A DNA stretch of 64,000 bases from Beduini massiliensis (GCF_000829905.1 NZ_CDPP01000003.1:186001-250000); one strand, 5' to 3'; shown: positions 9,941-18,502, counted from the first letter of the stretch. The notes: a model not told the origin generated them from the sequence alone. Numbers and translations are program-made.

Positions 9941-10977
9941 TGAAACAGATGGCATTATCTTTCGAGAAAATCGATCCAAGTATGGTTGGTATGTGTAAAG
10001 AAAAATTAATCGAAATGGACAAAGCTATTCCGGTATTGTATAAAAACTTAAACGGAATGATTGTGATAAGGGCTAATAAAATGGTCTTTGAACGTTATTA
10101 CAACGGCTATCAAAAAGAGGATACGTTCCATATCGCCTCAGTTACAAAAAGCATTCTTTCTGCTTTAATCGGTATTGCCATTGAGCAGGGGAATATAAAA
10201 AGCCTTGATCAGAAAGTATTGGATTTCTTTCCTGATTATATCTGTCATCCTTCAGAAATACAAAAAAAGGCAGTGACGATTCGCGATTTGCTGACGATGA
10301 GAGCTCCCTATCTTTTTAAACCGATGCAGGAGCCGATGGAAAAAATGGTCAGACGAAAAGACTGGATCAAATTTTCTCTTGATTTATTAGGTAAAAACGG
10401 AAACATCGGTGCATTCAAATATGCTAACTGCAGTGCTCATCTTTTATCAGTTATCTTAACTAAAAGCACGGGTAAAAGTGCCAGAGAATTTGCTAATGAA
10501 TATTTGTTTAAACCGCTTGATATAAAGCCGATTGAAGATAATCCGGACCAAACATTTGATTATGAGGGTTTGTTTGGAAAACAGCTGAAAGGTTGGGCAA
10601 AAGATCCAATGGGTTATTCTACCGGTGGCTGGGGTCTTAAACTGACAACCCGAGATTTGGCAAAGTTTGGTGTTCTTTATATAAATGGAGGAATATATAA
10701 TCATCAGCAGATTGTATCAAAAGACTGGATCCAAGCATCCACTATAGGGATTCCGTTGGAAAAAGAAATAAATGTTTCATTTACTCATTATGGCTATTTA
10801 TGGTGTATCTATCGTTCAGAAAAACTTTTTGCTTATATGGCATTGGGAGATGGCGGAAATATGATTTGTTGTATTCCAGAAAAAGAAATTGTCGTAGCGG
10901 TAACATCAAAGAATATGCGTAAGGCACATGACCGTTGGGATCTTATTGTGGATTATATATTACCGGCTATTCTTTAA
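9940..10977 (+). CDS. Serine hydrolase of the beta-lactamase (class C/PBP) fold
   Basis: The 345-residue protein has the SxxK nucleophile motif as SVTK at residues 67-70 and a Y-x-N motif (YANCS, about residue 160). There is no signal peptide or membrane segment, so it is predicted to be cytoplasmic. That fits an esterase or amidase role better than a secreted beta-lactamase. It overlaps the upstream UvrA-like gene by one base and is followed by a terminator, so the pair is one operon. Pairing a UvrA2-like ATPase with a cytoplasmic hydrolase suggests joint detoxification of a small molecule. The substrate is unknown. Confidence 0.8.
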   Translation: MKQMALSFEKIDPSMVGMCKEKLIEMDKAIPVLYKNLNGMIVIRANKMVFERYYNGYQKEDTFHIASVTKSILSALIGIAIEQGNIKSLDQKVLDFFPDYICHPSEIQKKAVTIRDLLTMRAPYLFKPMQEPMEKMVRRKDWIKFSLDLLGKNGNIGAFKYANCSAHLLSVILTKSTGKSAREFANEYLFKPLDIKPIEDNPDQTFDYEGLFGKQLKGWAKDPMGYSTGGWGLKLTTRDLAKFGVLYINGGIYNHQQIVSKDWIQASTIGIPLEKEINVSFTHYGYLWCIYRSEKLFAYMALGDGGNMICCIPEKEIVVAVTSKNMRKAHDRWDLIVDYILPAIL

Positions 10978-10980
10978 GTA

Positions 10981-11016
10981 AAAGCTGTTCTTGTTGAGAG
11001 GACAGCTTTTTTTCTG
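10981..11016 (+). terminator. Intrinsic terminator after the hydrolase gene
   Basis: AAAGCTGTTC pairs imperfectly with GGACAGCTTT, followed by a run of Ts. The 11017-11186 stretch to the next terminator holds no gene. Confidence 0.75.
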
Positions 11017-11186
11017 AAAATAGGGATCATTGCATAATTTAAGAATGTTTTGGTAATAAGCAGGATAATAATTTGTGTTGACTTTTGAAGCATTTTTAAG
11101 AAGGAGTAAGTCAGCATAAGCAAATACCAGATTATTTTTAGAAAACTTAAATTTAGTAAGGAACAGTGTCGTAAGACGATGAATGC

Positions 11187-11216
11187 AAAACTACCGGCAT
11201 AACCGGTAGTTTTTTA
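11187..11216 (-). terminator. Terminator after bcrD (bidirectional hairpin)
   Basis: ACTACCGG / CCGGTAGT with a 5-nt loop, with A's to the left and T's to the right. It serves the minus-strand bcr operon and overlaps the end of bcrD. Confidence 0.65.
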
Positions 11217-12047
11217 AAGAAATATAAAATACAATAAAACAATGATACCTAAAATAATGCGATACCACCCAAAGACCTTGAAATCATGCTTTTTAATATA
11301 GTTCATTAAAAAGCGAATAACAATTAAAGACACAACAAAAGCAACAACCATTCCGATGAGCAGCAATGTCAATTCGGCAGTGGTAAAGATAAAGCCAAAT
11401 TTCAACATTTTAATAAAACTTAGTCCAAACATTACAGGTACTGCCAGAAAGAAAGTGAATTCTGCGACTGCTACTCTTGAAACACCGATCAATAGACCAC
11501 CGACGATGGTTGAGCCGGAACGAGATGTACCGGGAATAATGGATAAAACTTGAAATAGCCCGATCATAAAAGCCGTTGTATACGTAATATCAGAAAGTTC
11601 ATGAACAATAGGTGTACGTTTTTTATTCCAAGTTTCAATAAAGATAAAGGCTATTCCATAAAAAATTAAGGCACAGGCGATAACGATAGGGGTATGAAAA
11701 TGTGCCTCGATGTAGTCATCAAATAAAAGCGTTACAATTGCACCGGGAATGCAAGCAACCACAACTTTCAGCCATAGAGAGATAATATCAGTTTTAATCA
11801 TTGGTGCTTGCTTATCGGCAAATTGAAAAGGTATCATTTTTTTATAAAATAATACAACAACAGCTAATACTGCTCCAAGCTGGATGACAATAAAAAACAT
11901 TTCTTTATAATGGTCACTTACATTTAAAGTAATAAACTGATCGACTAAAAGCATATGACCGGTACTGCTGATTGGAAGCCATTCGGTGATCCCTTCGATG
12001 ATTCCCAGTAAAATGACTTTAAGGACTTCGATTAAATTGATTATCAT
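11214..12047 (-). CDS. bcrD: Undecaprenyl-diphosphatase, BcrD/UppP type
   Basis: The 277-residue multi-pass membrane enzyme dephosphorylates undecaprenyl diphosphate, the target of bacitracin. The BacA/UppP signatures are present: EGITEWLPISSTGHM near the N-terminus (residues about 17-32) and PGTSRSGSTIVGG (about 170). Eight or so hydrophobic segments are visible. It is the last gene of bcrA-bcrB-bcrD, with its ATG overlapping the bcrB stop by 4 bp. In enterococci a UppP homologue in exactly this position is called BcrD. On its own it could be called uppP, but the operon context supports a dedicated bacitracin-resistance role. Confidence 0.9.
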   Translation of the reverse strand: MIINLIEVLKVILLGIIEGITEWLPISSTGHMLLVDQFITLNVSDHYKEMFFIVIQLGAVLAVVVLFYKKMIPFQFADKQAPMIKTDIISLWLKVVVACIPGAIVTLLFDDYIEAHFHTPIVIACALIFYGIAFIFIETWNKKRTPIVHELSDITYTTAFMIGLFQVLSIIPGTSRSGSTIVGGLLIGVSRVAVAEFTFFLAVPVMFGLSFIKMLKFGFIFTTAELTLLLIGMVVAFVVSLIVIRFLMNYIKKHDFKVFGWYRIILGIIVLLYFIFL

Positions 12048-12799
12048 TTTAAATCCTCCTTCTTAAAATAAGTATATGTGCATATAAAGCCAATCATGGC
12101 AATTAAAATAATAATGGTTAAACTAAGCCAAATGGGATAGTTAGTGGATAAAGTTTTTTTCATCATTATAAAATAGGTTCCGGTCCATGGATATAGAGCA
12201 CCTAGATCTTGATTGGATAAAGCTGCATTTCCCATCACAATCACAGCTGAAACGATTACAGGAACTACAATGCCTTTGCTTTTTAAAGAAAGATAAGCAA
12301 AAGGACTTAAAGTGATAAACATGAAGATTCCACCCAACAGCATTTTAATAAGCCAAACAAAAGCAATGGTGATTTGAAATCCATCTAATCCGATCATTAT
12401 GTGATATAATCCGAATAAAAGAAAGATCCCCATCCAAGTTATTCCCATCAATATCATTATCCATATAAATTGAACTAAAAACTTGCTCGTTAAAAAGGAA
12501 GAACGTGAGATTGGAATGGGCAGAATTGTTTTCAGTGTTCGCTGTGTATATTCTCGGCTGAATAAGTAAGCGGTAATCGCAACATAGATCATCATATTGA
12601 TCAGTAGCATCCCATACAACAAGCCGTTACTGTAAATATCAGCTAAGGTAAACGATTGCTCGGGATGTTCAAAGTGGGTTTGCAGTGCTTCAATAAACAG
12701 CATAAAAGGTGTTGTACATACACTGACTGCACTAAATAAAACAATTTTGGAACGTTTTAGTTTCAGCCATTCACAAAAAATAAATCTAGCCAATGTCAT
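12044..12799 (-). CDS. bcrB: ABC-2 type permease, BcrB-like bacitracin transporter
   Basis: The 251-residue membrane protein has about six hydrophobic segments and the REYTQRTLKTILPIPISR motif typical of ABC-2 and bacitracin or lantibiotic immunity permeases. It pairs with the ATPase encoded just upstream, whose 3' end it overlaps by 14 bp, to form a BcrAB exporter. The ATG at 12799 is only one base from its GGAGGG ribosome-binding site. The TTG two codons later (12793) is better spaced and may be the true start. Confidence 0.88.
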   Translation of the reverse strand: MTLARFIFCEWLKLKRSKIVLFSAVSVCTTPFMLFIEALQTHFEHPEQSFTLADIYSNGLLYGMLLINMMIYVAITAYLFSREYTQRTLKTILPIPISRSSFLTSKFLVQFIWIMILMGITWMGIFLLFGLYHIMIGLDGFQITIAFVWLIKMLLGGIFMFITLSPFAYLSLKSKGIVVPVIVSAVIVMGNAALSNQDLGALYPWTGTYFIMMKKTLSTNYPIWLSLTIIILIAMIGFICTYTYFKKEDLK

Positions 12800-13694
12800 T
12801 CCCTCCTATTAAATCAGAAAAATAGTTTTCTAAATCTTCTTTTTCAATTCGTAACTGATGAACAGCAATATGATTTTCTATCAACAATCGATTATAGACA
12901 TCACTTCGCTGCTTACAGCCATAAAGTTTAAATGATTGTGCTTCCAGCCGATAATGAAGCGTAGGTTCATATTGAAGAAGAAACTCGAGTGCGTGTTGAG
13001 GATTATTGACATCAAAAGATAAATAACAACGCTGTTTTTGTTTTAGTTCATCGATGGGGATCTCTTCAATCAGACGACCATGATGGATTATACCGATTAT
13101 ATCGGCAATATGTTCTATTTCGCTAAGAATATGACTGGATATTAAAATGGTCATTTTATTTTCATGACATAATTTGACTAATAGGGAACGTATTTGTGAG
13201 ATACCAATAGGATCTAAGCCATTGGTTGGTTCATCTAAAATAAGCAGTTGCGGCTGGTGGAAAATAGCGGCAGCAATTCCTAAACGCTGTTTCATTCCCA
13301 ATGAATAATCCGAAAATACCTTTTTTGTTTCATGATGCAAGTTAACCGTTTTTAATGCTTCATATATCTTTTGATTATCTTGATTTCCTTGATAACATTG
13401 CAGTAAATGTAAATTCTCATAAGCGGTTAAATTATCATAAAATCCCGGAGATTCAATTAAAGACCCGATTCTGCGGTAATGTTCTTTTTTTGGTGTTTCA
13501 TTAAATAAATTGAAATGTCCGCTGGTAGGTTTAACTAATTGAAGCAGTATTTTCATTAATGTTGTTTTTCCTGCTCCATTTCTTCCAAGTAAGCCATAGA
13601 TTTTTCCTTGAGGAATATGAAGGTTTACACGATCAACTACTGTTGTATGGGGATATGCTTTGCTTAATTGGTAAGTTTCTATAAGGTTTGTCAT
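12786..13694 (-). CDS. bcrA: ABC transporter ATPase, BcrA-like
   Basis: The 302-residue ATPase has Walker A GRNGAGKTT (about residues 36-44), a Q-loop, the signature YSLGMKQRLG, Walker B LLILDEPTNGLDP and the H-loop SSH. The C-terminal ~80-residue extension is typical of BcrA/NatA-type exporters. It powers the BcrB permease. The gene is first in the minus-strand bcrABD operon. A conserved operator lies about 95-110 bp upstream, and the 3' fragment of its presumptive activator bcrR lies just beyond that. Confidence 0.9.
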   Translation of the reverse strand: MTNLIETYQLSKAYPHTTVVDRVNLHIPQGKIYGLLGRNGAGKTTLMKILLQLVKPTSGHFNLFNETPKKEHYRRIGSLIESPGFYDNLTAYENLHLLQCYQGNQDNQKIYEALKTVNLHHETKKVFSDYSLGMKQRLGIAAAIFHQPQLLILDEPTNGLDPIGISQIRSLLVKLCHENKMTILISSHILSEIEHIADIIGIIHHGRLIEEIPIDELKQKQRCYLSFDVNNPQHALEFLLQYEPTLHYRLEAQSFKLYGCKQRSDVYNRLLIENHIAVHQLRIEKEDLENYFSDLIGGNDIG

Positions 13695-13773
13695 AATGGA
13701 TTCCTTTCTGCAATAATGTTTGCATGATTATTATTGTTTTATTCTTTATGAATCTCAAGAAACGAATTGTCAC

Positions 13774-13804
13774 ATTATAAAAAAACTCCGACACGAAACG
13801 TGTC
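13774..13804 (-). promoter_or_regulatory. bcrA promoter with GACA-N7-TGTC operator
   Basis: The perfect inverted repeat GACACGAAACGTGTC at 13790-13804 fits the GACA(N7)TGTC site that I recall for enterococcal BcrR. On the minus strand it lies directly upstream of a TATAAT (+ strand ATTATA, 13774-13779), as expected for an activator binding over a poor -35 region. A second, half-degenerate copy (AAGA-N7-TGTC) is at 13757-13771. A constitutive-looking alternative promoter (TTGAGA, 17 bp, AATAAT) lies closer to bcrA. Confidence 0.6.
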
Positions 13805-13813
13805 AGAGCATAA
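13780..13813 (-). terminator. Hairpin between bcrR and bcrA, possible terminator
   Basis: Read on the minus strand, CTCTGACACG TTT CGTGTCGGAG followed by seven Ts is a classic intrinsic terminator after bcrR. It contains the GACA-N7-TGTC operator, so one sequence may serve both functions. Confidence 0.65.
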
Positions 13814-13828
13814 ATTCTATTGATAATA

Positions 13829-14337
13829 TCAACTGTTTTTATATTTAATTAAGAGATATATTTTAATGATAAAAAGCATGAACAACATGACGTTGACATA
13901 TGGCTGTAAGCTAATCGCAAAGAAAATAACGGCTGATCCATGTATAAAGATTGAAATCAATTTTACTTTTTTCAATCCCTTTTCATCATTGAAATGGCGC
14001 ATAAGAAGCTCAATGATCCCAAAAACAAATAGGGCGACAAGGAGAGTAAAATAGATAGTACGAATAACAAGAGAAGCATCGTGGTAAGCTAGTAATGATA
14101 CCGATTGAATAAAGTCAACTTCCTTTTGACCATATAAAGGTAAAAAAATGAAAGATAAACAAAGAAGATCTAAGACCCCATAGATGAAATTTAATAAACG
14201 GTTAATATTTTTTCCATTCTCATTTTCAGCTAAGACAATCAGTTCTTCACCCGATAAGAGTTCATCAATGGATACAGAGAAAAGTTTAGAGATACTTTTT
14301 AAAGATTCGATATTCGGATAGCCTTTGCCCGTTTCCC
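13829..14337 (-). pseudogene. bcrR: bcrR 3' part (membrane sensor domain), cut off by the mobile element
   Basis: This frame is open from the insertion junction to TGA at 13829-13831 and has no start. It encodes TGKGYPNIESLKSISKLFS, the end of an XRE-type HTH, then DELLSGEELI and four membrane segments (LLNFIYGVLDLLCLSFIF, a segment around TIYFTLLVALFVFGIIELL, one around FIHGSAVIFFAIS, and VMLFMLFIIKIYLLI). Joined to the fragment at 23548-23655 across the shared GGGAAA, it gives an uninterrupted 203-residue protein with the BcrR architecture. BcrR is the one-component membrane sensor that activates bcrABD in enterococci. Its position directly upstream of bcrA agrees. Confidence 0.85.
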
Positions 14338-14350
14338 TTAGTTAAAGATA
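14332..14350 (+). other. Left attachment site arm (attL side)
   Basis: TTTCCCTTAGTTAAAGATA starts with the core TTTCCC, shared with the right junction. It is nearly the reverse complement of the arm at 23522-23540 (17 of 19 positions). Confidence 0.75.
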
Positions 14351-14372
14351 TTGTTGGGTATCTCAAGATGTG

Positions 14373-15995
14373 TCATTCGATTTTGCCGATAAAGCGGTAG
14401 AAGATTTCCACTTCCTGTTCCCGGCTTCCGTCCTCACTTTTGACCGCTTCATGGACAAGGATTTTTTCAATCAGCGTATTCAGAAGTTCAGCCGTCAATT
14501 CTGTGGGATTGACATACTGTTTCATCAGACCTATCCACTTTTCAGCGTCAACCGCTGTCTGGGCGGCGGTCTCCATCGCTTCGTGAAGCCGTTCAATTTT
14601 TACGTCCAATTCTCGCTGTTCGCCCTGATACTTTTCGGACAGCATATTGAAATTGTATTCTGTAATGCGTCCGGCAGACCAGTCCTCATACATTTTTGCA
14701 AACAGGGTGTCTACTTCTGCTTTGCGCTTTTCCGCCTTTTTCAGTTCGGCTGTCTGCCGCTTCCTTGCAGTATTGCGTTCCTTGTCGCTGGCGTTAAGTA
14801 GCCGTTTCAGAAGTTTGTCCCCATCCTGCTGTGCCAGCACAGACCAGTATTGCAGACGGGAAAGGACATAGGCGTAAAGCACATCATAGCGGATATAGTG
14901 CATGGAACACTGGTGCAATCCTTGCCCGTACTTGCTACAATGGTAGTGGGCATAGGGATTTTTGTTCTGGCTGTTCATACCATAGGCCAGCGACCAGCCG
15001 CAGTCCGCACATTTTACCAGCCCGGAAAATATCTGTGTTGTGCCGTTCTTCTGCCGTCTGCGCCTGTTGCAAATCTGCTCCTGTACTTGACGGAACACAT
15101 CTTCGGAAATAATCGCTTCGTGGGTGTTCTCCACACGATACCATTCCTCTTTTGGCTTGCGTACTTTCTTCTTGTTTTTGAATGAAATGTTGGTCTGCTT
15201 ATTGTGGACGCTGTGTCCGATATAGGTTTCCTCTTTCAGAATACTTTTCACCTGCGCTATCGTCCACGCATAGGCTTTTTCCTCCGGCGCTCCGGCATAG
15301 ATATTTGCGAAAGTGCCGTATCTCTGGAAATTCAGCCAGCCGGGAGTAGGTACTTTTTCTTCGACCAAAATCCGTGTAATGCTGGCGGCTCCCCGGCCAT
15401 GAACGGCAAGGTCAAAAATCTTTTCGATAATCCACCTTGTTTCCGGGTCAATCAGAAGATGGCCTTTCTTATCTGGGTCTTTGACATAGCCAAGCGGAGC
15501 ATAGGCTCCATAGTGTGCGCCATTTGCGAACCGTGTCCGCATGGCCGCCTTTACCTTTTTGCTGGTCTGGCGGGCGTGCATTTCATTCAGAATGTTGAGG
15601 AATGGGGCAAGCTCATTCTCTCCGTTGATGGTGTCCACATTGTCATTGACAGCGATATAGCGGACGCCTTTGCTGGGAAAGTAGATTTCCGTGTACTGGC
15701 CGGTCAGAATGTAGTTTCTGCCTAAGCGGGATAAATCCTTCGTAACAACGCAGTTGATTTTCCCGTCCTCAATGTCATCAATCATTCTCTGAAAATCCGG
15801 CCTGTCAAAGTTCGTTCCAGACCATCCATCGTCGATATATTCATCTATGACATTCAGGCCATGCTCGGCGGCATATTGCCGGAGCATCATGCGTTGTGTC
15901 TGAATACTCCCGCTTTCTCCTTGCAGTTCATCGTCCCGGCTCAATCTCATATAAAGCGCCGTGTTGTAAATCGTAGTATTGTAAGGTTGTTTCAC
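14373..15995 (-). CDS. Large serine recombinase (TnpX/TndX-like)
   Basis: The 540-residue protein has an N-terminal resolvase catalytic domain (YMRLSRDDE, with the nucleophile Ser in that motif, then SIQTQR, DDGWSGTNFDRPDF and KDLSRLGRN). A recombinase domain follows (PLGYVKD through HEAIIS), then a zinc-ribbon segment (CADCGWSLAY...CS) and a coiled-coil C-terminus. This is the plan of transposases such as TnpX that integrate by two-base crossover. The GTG at 15995 is preceded by AGGAGG at 9 nt and is preferred to the upstream ATG at 16028. The gene lies 35 bp from the left end and points outward, towards the bcrR fragment and bcrA. Confidence 0.92.
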   Translation of the reverse strand: MKQPYNTTIYNTALYMRLSRDDELQGESGSIQTQRMMLRQYAAEHGLNVIDEYIDDGWSGTNFDRPDFQRMIDDIEDGKINCVVTKDLSRLGRNYILTGQYTEIYFPSKGVRYIAVNDNVDTINGENELAPFLNILNEMHARQTSKKVKAAMRTRFANGAHYGAYAPLGYVKDPDKKGHLLIDPETRWIIEKIFDLAVHGRGAASITRILVEEKVPTPGWLNFQRYGTFANIYAGAPEEKAYAWTIAQVKSILKEETYIGHSVHNKQTNISFKNKKKVRKPKEEWYRVENTHEAIISEDVFRQVQEQICNRRRRQKNGTTQIFSGLVKCADCGWSLAYGMNSQNKNPYAHYHCSKYGQGLHQCSMHYIRYDVLYAYVLSRLQYWSVLAQQDGDKLLKRLLNASDKERNTARKRQTAELKKAEKRKAEVDTLFAKMYEDWSAGRITEYNFNMLSEKYQGEQRELDVKIERLHEAMETAAQTAVDAEKWIGLMKQYVNPTELTAELLNTLIEKILVHEAVKSEDGSREQEVEIFYRFIGKIE

Positions 15996-16094
15996 CGTAA
16001 AAATCCTCCTTCTAAAGAAACAACCCACGCTTACAATACTTTTGCTCTATGGCAATTATATCATAAGCGTGGGCGTGTTATCAATGATGGGCTA

Positions 16095-16289
16095 TCAGGT
16101 TGAAGCGGCTTTTTCTGCGGTATGCCGCACCACATCTACAATCAGATCACCGAGGGGCTTCCCGCCTGCGGCGAAGTGTTCGGAGATTTTTATACGGTTG
16201 TTCCCACATACAAAATACTGCGTGCCGTTCTCTGCTTGTATAACCTGCCCTGTTCGGGGTGTAAAAATATCGCTTTCACTTTTTGCCAT
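16095..16289 (-). CDS. Small element-encoded protein, TnpW-like
   Basis: The 64-residue protein (MAKSESDIFTPRTGQVI, ending DVVRHTAEKAAST) resembles the small basic proteins that sit between relaxase and recombinase genes in Firmicute mobilizable elements, sometimes called TnpW. The function is unknown. The ATG at 16289 follows GGAGG by 7 nt and is preferred to the longer frame from 16331. Confidence 0.6.
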   Translation of the reverse strand: MAKSESDIFTPRTGQVIQAENGTQYFVCGNNRIKISEHFAAGGKPLGDLIVDVVRHTAEKAAST

Positions 16290-16361
16290 CCAGTGTCCTC
16301 CATATTCAGTTTTCAAGGTACAATGCCGCACAGAGGCGGCGAAAATTTCTGCTTATATCTA

Positions 16362-17306
16362 TCACCTTTCCTTTACCGTGTGCCGCTGCTGACGTTTCAG
16401 TTCCGCCAGTATATCCGGCGGGATACGGTCAACCAGCCGCTGTAAATTGTCCAGTTCGCTTTTCAGCTTTGCCCGTTCCATCGTATCTTTCATCTTTCCT
16501 TTTTCGCTGGCCTTTGCCCTTGCTTCCAACTTCTCATTCTCCGCCAGCAGGTCATTGATTGTGACCTTGTACTTTTTCAACTGCCCGGAGAAATTCTCCA
16601 TCTGCGGGAACCACTTTTTCAGCATGGAGAGGGCTTCCTCTTTTTTCTTTCCGGCGTTCAGCGGGTTAATGCCGTCCAGTGTGGCTTCAATGGCTCTTGC
16701 CTGCCGGGAGAGGGAAACCGCCTGTTTGAAAAGCCGGGTGGGGATATGCTTCCGGCCTGTCCTGCTGGCGCTCTCCCCACGCTCCAAGTCAGGATATTTC
16801 TCCACCATATAGGCGTGAAAATCGTCCTGCCACTTCGTCAGGTTTGCCCGGTTGCCGATAATCTCCTTTGCACACAGGCGGTTGTCCTTTGTCAGCGGAA
16901 CAAAGGTCAAATGCAGGTGGGGCGTTTTCTCGTCCATGTGTACCACCGCCGACACGATATTTTCCCGTCCTACCCGGCCAATGAGGAAGTCCGCCGCCCT
17001 CTGGAAAAACGCCTGTATCTCCTTTGGGGATTTCCCCTTGAAAAACTCCGGGCTGGCAGTTACCAGCGTATCGACAAACCGTGTGCTGTCCTTGCGGGTT
17101 CGGCACCCGGCCTGTTCAATGCGGTTTTGAATGAAATGATAGTACCTGCCCTCTGGCTTGACGATATGAAAGTTGTACTTGCTCCGGCTTGTGTCAATGT
17201 CGGGGTTGCTGGCGTATTGTTCTTTCTGTCTTTCGTGATGGGCTTCCAGCGGCCTTGCCGGGTTGCCCTTGTGCTTCTCAAACCGCAAAATTGCGTGTTG
17301 TGCCAT
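16362..17306 (-). CDS. MobV-family relaxase (Pre/Mob)
   Basis: The 314-residue relaxase begins AQHAILRFEKHKGNP and contains SNPDIDTSRSKYNFH and the metal-binding HMDEKTPHLHLTFVPL motif (about residues 124-139) of Mob_Pre enzymes. These nick oriT and pilot the DNA strand in mobilization. A coiled-coil C-terminus (about 225-310) follows. The ribosome-binding site AAAGGAG precedes the ATG. The length is shorter than many plasmid Mob proteins, but the catalytic domain is complete. A matching MobV-type oriT is at 23341-23380. Confidence 0.92.
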   Translation of the reverse strand: MAQHAILRFEKHKGNPARPLEAHHERQKEQYASNPDIDTSRSKYNFHIVKPEGRYYHFIQNRIEQAGCRTRKDSTRFVDTLVTASPEFFKGKSPKEIQAFFQRAADFLIGRVGRENIVSAVVHMDEKTPHLHLTFVPLTKDNRLCAKEIIGNRANLTKWQDDFHAYMVEKYPDLERGESASRTGRKHIPTRLFKQAVSLSRQARAIEATLDGINPLNAGKKKEEALSMLKKWFPQMENFSGQLKKYKVTINDLLAENEKLEARAKASEKGKMKDTMERAKLKSELDNLQRLVDRIPPDILAELKRQQRHTVKER

Positions 17307-17489
17307 TCTGCTCCTTTCCCCATTCCTTTCCTATCCGGGGTTTTCCACAGGGAAAATCCCGCAGAAATTAGCTCGGATAGGATTGGAATGGATAGAATAT
17401 AAATAAATCTTTTTAATCTTTGTATTTCTATATACCGTCCGGTTTTCGTACTTCCGGGGAGTGATTTCCTCACTTCATAAGTACGGTTT

Positions 17490-17885
17490 TCAGCCCTCCG
17501 GCGTACCAGAACCGGATTTCTTGAAGTCGGTGTTTGGAACCGCTTCATAGGATTTTGGGAAAATGCGGTTGGGTTTTCCACAGCCCTGCTTCTGGATCTC
17601 CACCAGCCCGGCGTATTGCAGTTCCCGCAGGGTGTTTACCGCTTTCTGCCGCCCACAGTGGAGCAGGTCAACCACCTCGCAGATGGGATAGTACAGATAA
17701 ATCCGTCCGCAATCATCCGCCCACCCATTCTTGCGGGATAACTCTGTCCGGCGCAGGATAAAGGCGTACAGAACCTTTGCCTCGTTGGACAAGGGCTTGA
17801 ATGTGGGGGCTTCAAAGAGGAAATTCGGGAGCCGGGTGAAGCTGAACGCCTTTTCCGGCTGATGGATATAGATGGTATTTGTCAT
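17490..17885 (-). CDS. RepA_N-type replication initiator, probably C-terminally truncated
   Basis: The 131-residue protein (FTRLPNFLFEAPTFKPLSNEAKVLYAFILRRTELS, then a winged-helix part VDLLHCGRQKAVNTLRELQYAGLVEI) matches the N-terminal DNA-binding domain of RepA-like initiators of plasmids and integrative elements. The usual second domain is missing. Downstream to about 17340, pieces that look like the customary linker (HSPEVRKPDG, then YRNTKIKK and YSIHSNPI) appear in shifted frames, so the gene seems worn at its 3' end. It could still act as a DNA-binding regulator. Confidence 0.7.
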   Translation of the reverse strand: MTNTIYIHQPEKAFSFTRLPNFLFEAPTFKPLSNEAKVLYAFILRRTELSRKNGWADDCGRIYLYYPICEVVDLLHCGRQKAVNTLRELQYAGLVEIQKQGCGKPNRIFPKSYEAVPNTDFKKSGSGTPEG

Positions 17886-17935
17886 AGTGCGTTTTGTGGA
17901 CGGTTAGAAGCCCGTTTTCCGGGGCGGGCGATACT

Positions 17936-18409
17936 TTATACCACCAGCCCCGGTTTGGGGCTTGCGAAGCCTGATAAATCAAGGCTTTTTTCGCTCCTAA
18001 CTGTCCACAGCAGACCTCCTTTTCCGTTCACTTTCTGTTTTCTGCCGCCTGTGAACTCTGGCGGCACAGCCGGGGCAGTATTTGCCCGGTTGGATTTGGG
18101 GACGAACACACCGCCGCAGACCTCACAGCGTTTCAAGTCCTTATCCCGGAAAATCTCCGCTTCCAGCGTCCCGTCCAGCGGCAAGACCGCCCAGCGGAAC
18201 CACTTACAGCAGACCGAGAAAGAAATCGTCTGCGGACAGGTGCAGGTGTCCCCATCGTCAAGGACAATGCAGTTGCCGTCCTCACAGCAACAGCACTCCC
18301 GGCGTATCAGGCTGGCCGCCTGTTTTCTCTGCGCCGGGGTCATGCGGTAAAGGGAACCGTCCGGCCTGCGTTCCAGCGGCGGCAAGTCTTTATAGGGGTT
18401 ATCTCTCAT
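17936..18409 (-). CDS. Cysteine-rich VLP-domain protein with C-terminal frameshift
   Basis: The protein starts MRDNPYKDLPPLERRPDG after GGAGGG and contains MTPAQRKQAASLIRRECCCCEDGNC, a CTCPQ motif, and CEVCGGVFVPKSNRA. These mark the Cys_rich_VLP family found beside MobV and RepA genes in such elements. After SNRA the frame becomes NTAPAVPPEFTGG. Restoring one A in the run at 18081-18083 gives KYCPGCAARVHRRQKTESER and a stop at 17997-17999, the expected zinc-finger end. One base has therefore been lost, or misassembled, here. The function is unknown, but it is probably DNA-binding. Confidence 0.75.
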   Translation of the reverse strand: MRDNPYKDLPPLERRPDGSLYRMTPAQRKQAASLIRRECCCCEDGNCIVLDDGDTCTCPQTISFSVCCKWFRWAVLPLDGTLEAEIFRDKDLKRCEVCGGVFVPKSNRANTAPAVPPEFTGGRKQKVNGKGGLLWTVRSEKSLDLSGFASPKPGLVV

Positions 18410-18502
18410 GCGTTCCCTCCATTTTGCTTTCCGTTGCCGTTCTCCCCGAAAAGGTTTCCTGCCCCATTCCTGCGGCGTGTTCCGGCGTTGGCACGCTCCT
18501 CG

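Noticed and set aside
14370-17402. Plus-strand open frames opposite the recombinase and relaxase
   Set aside because: They are antisense shadows of genes with clear catalytic motifs.
17060-17581. Open frame of 173 codons on the minus strand overlapping the relaxase start
   Set aside because: It overlaps MobV in another frame and its composition follows the GC-rich background. Only short linker-like pieces near 17340-17490 recall RepA.
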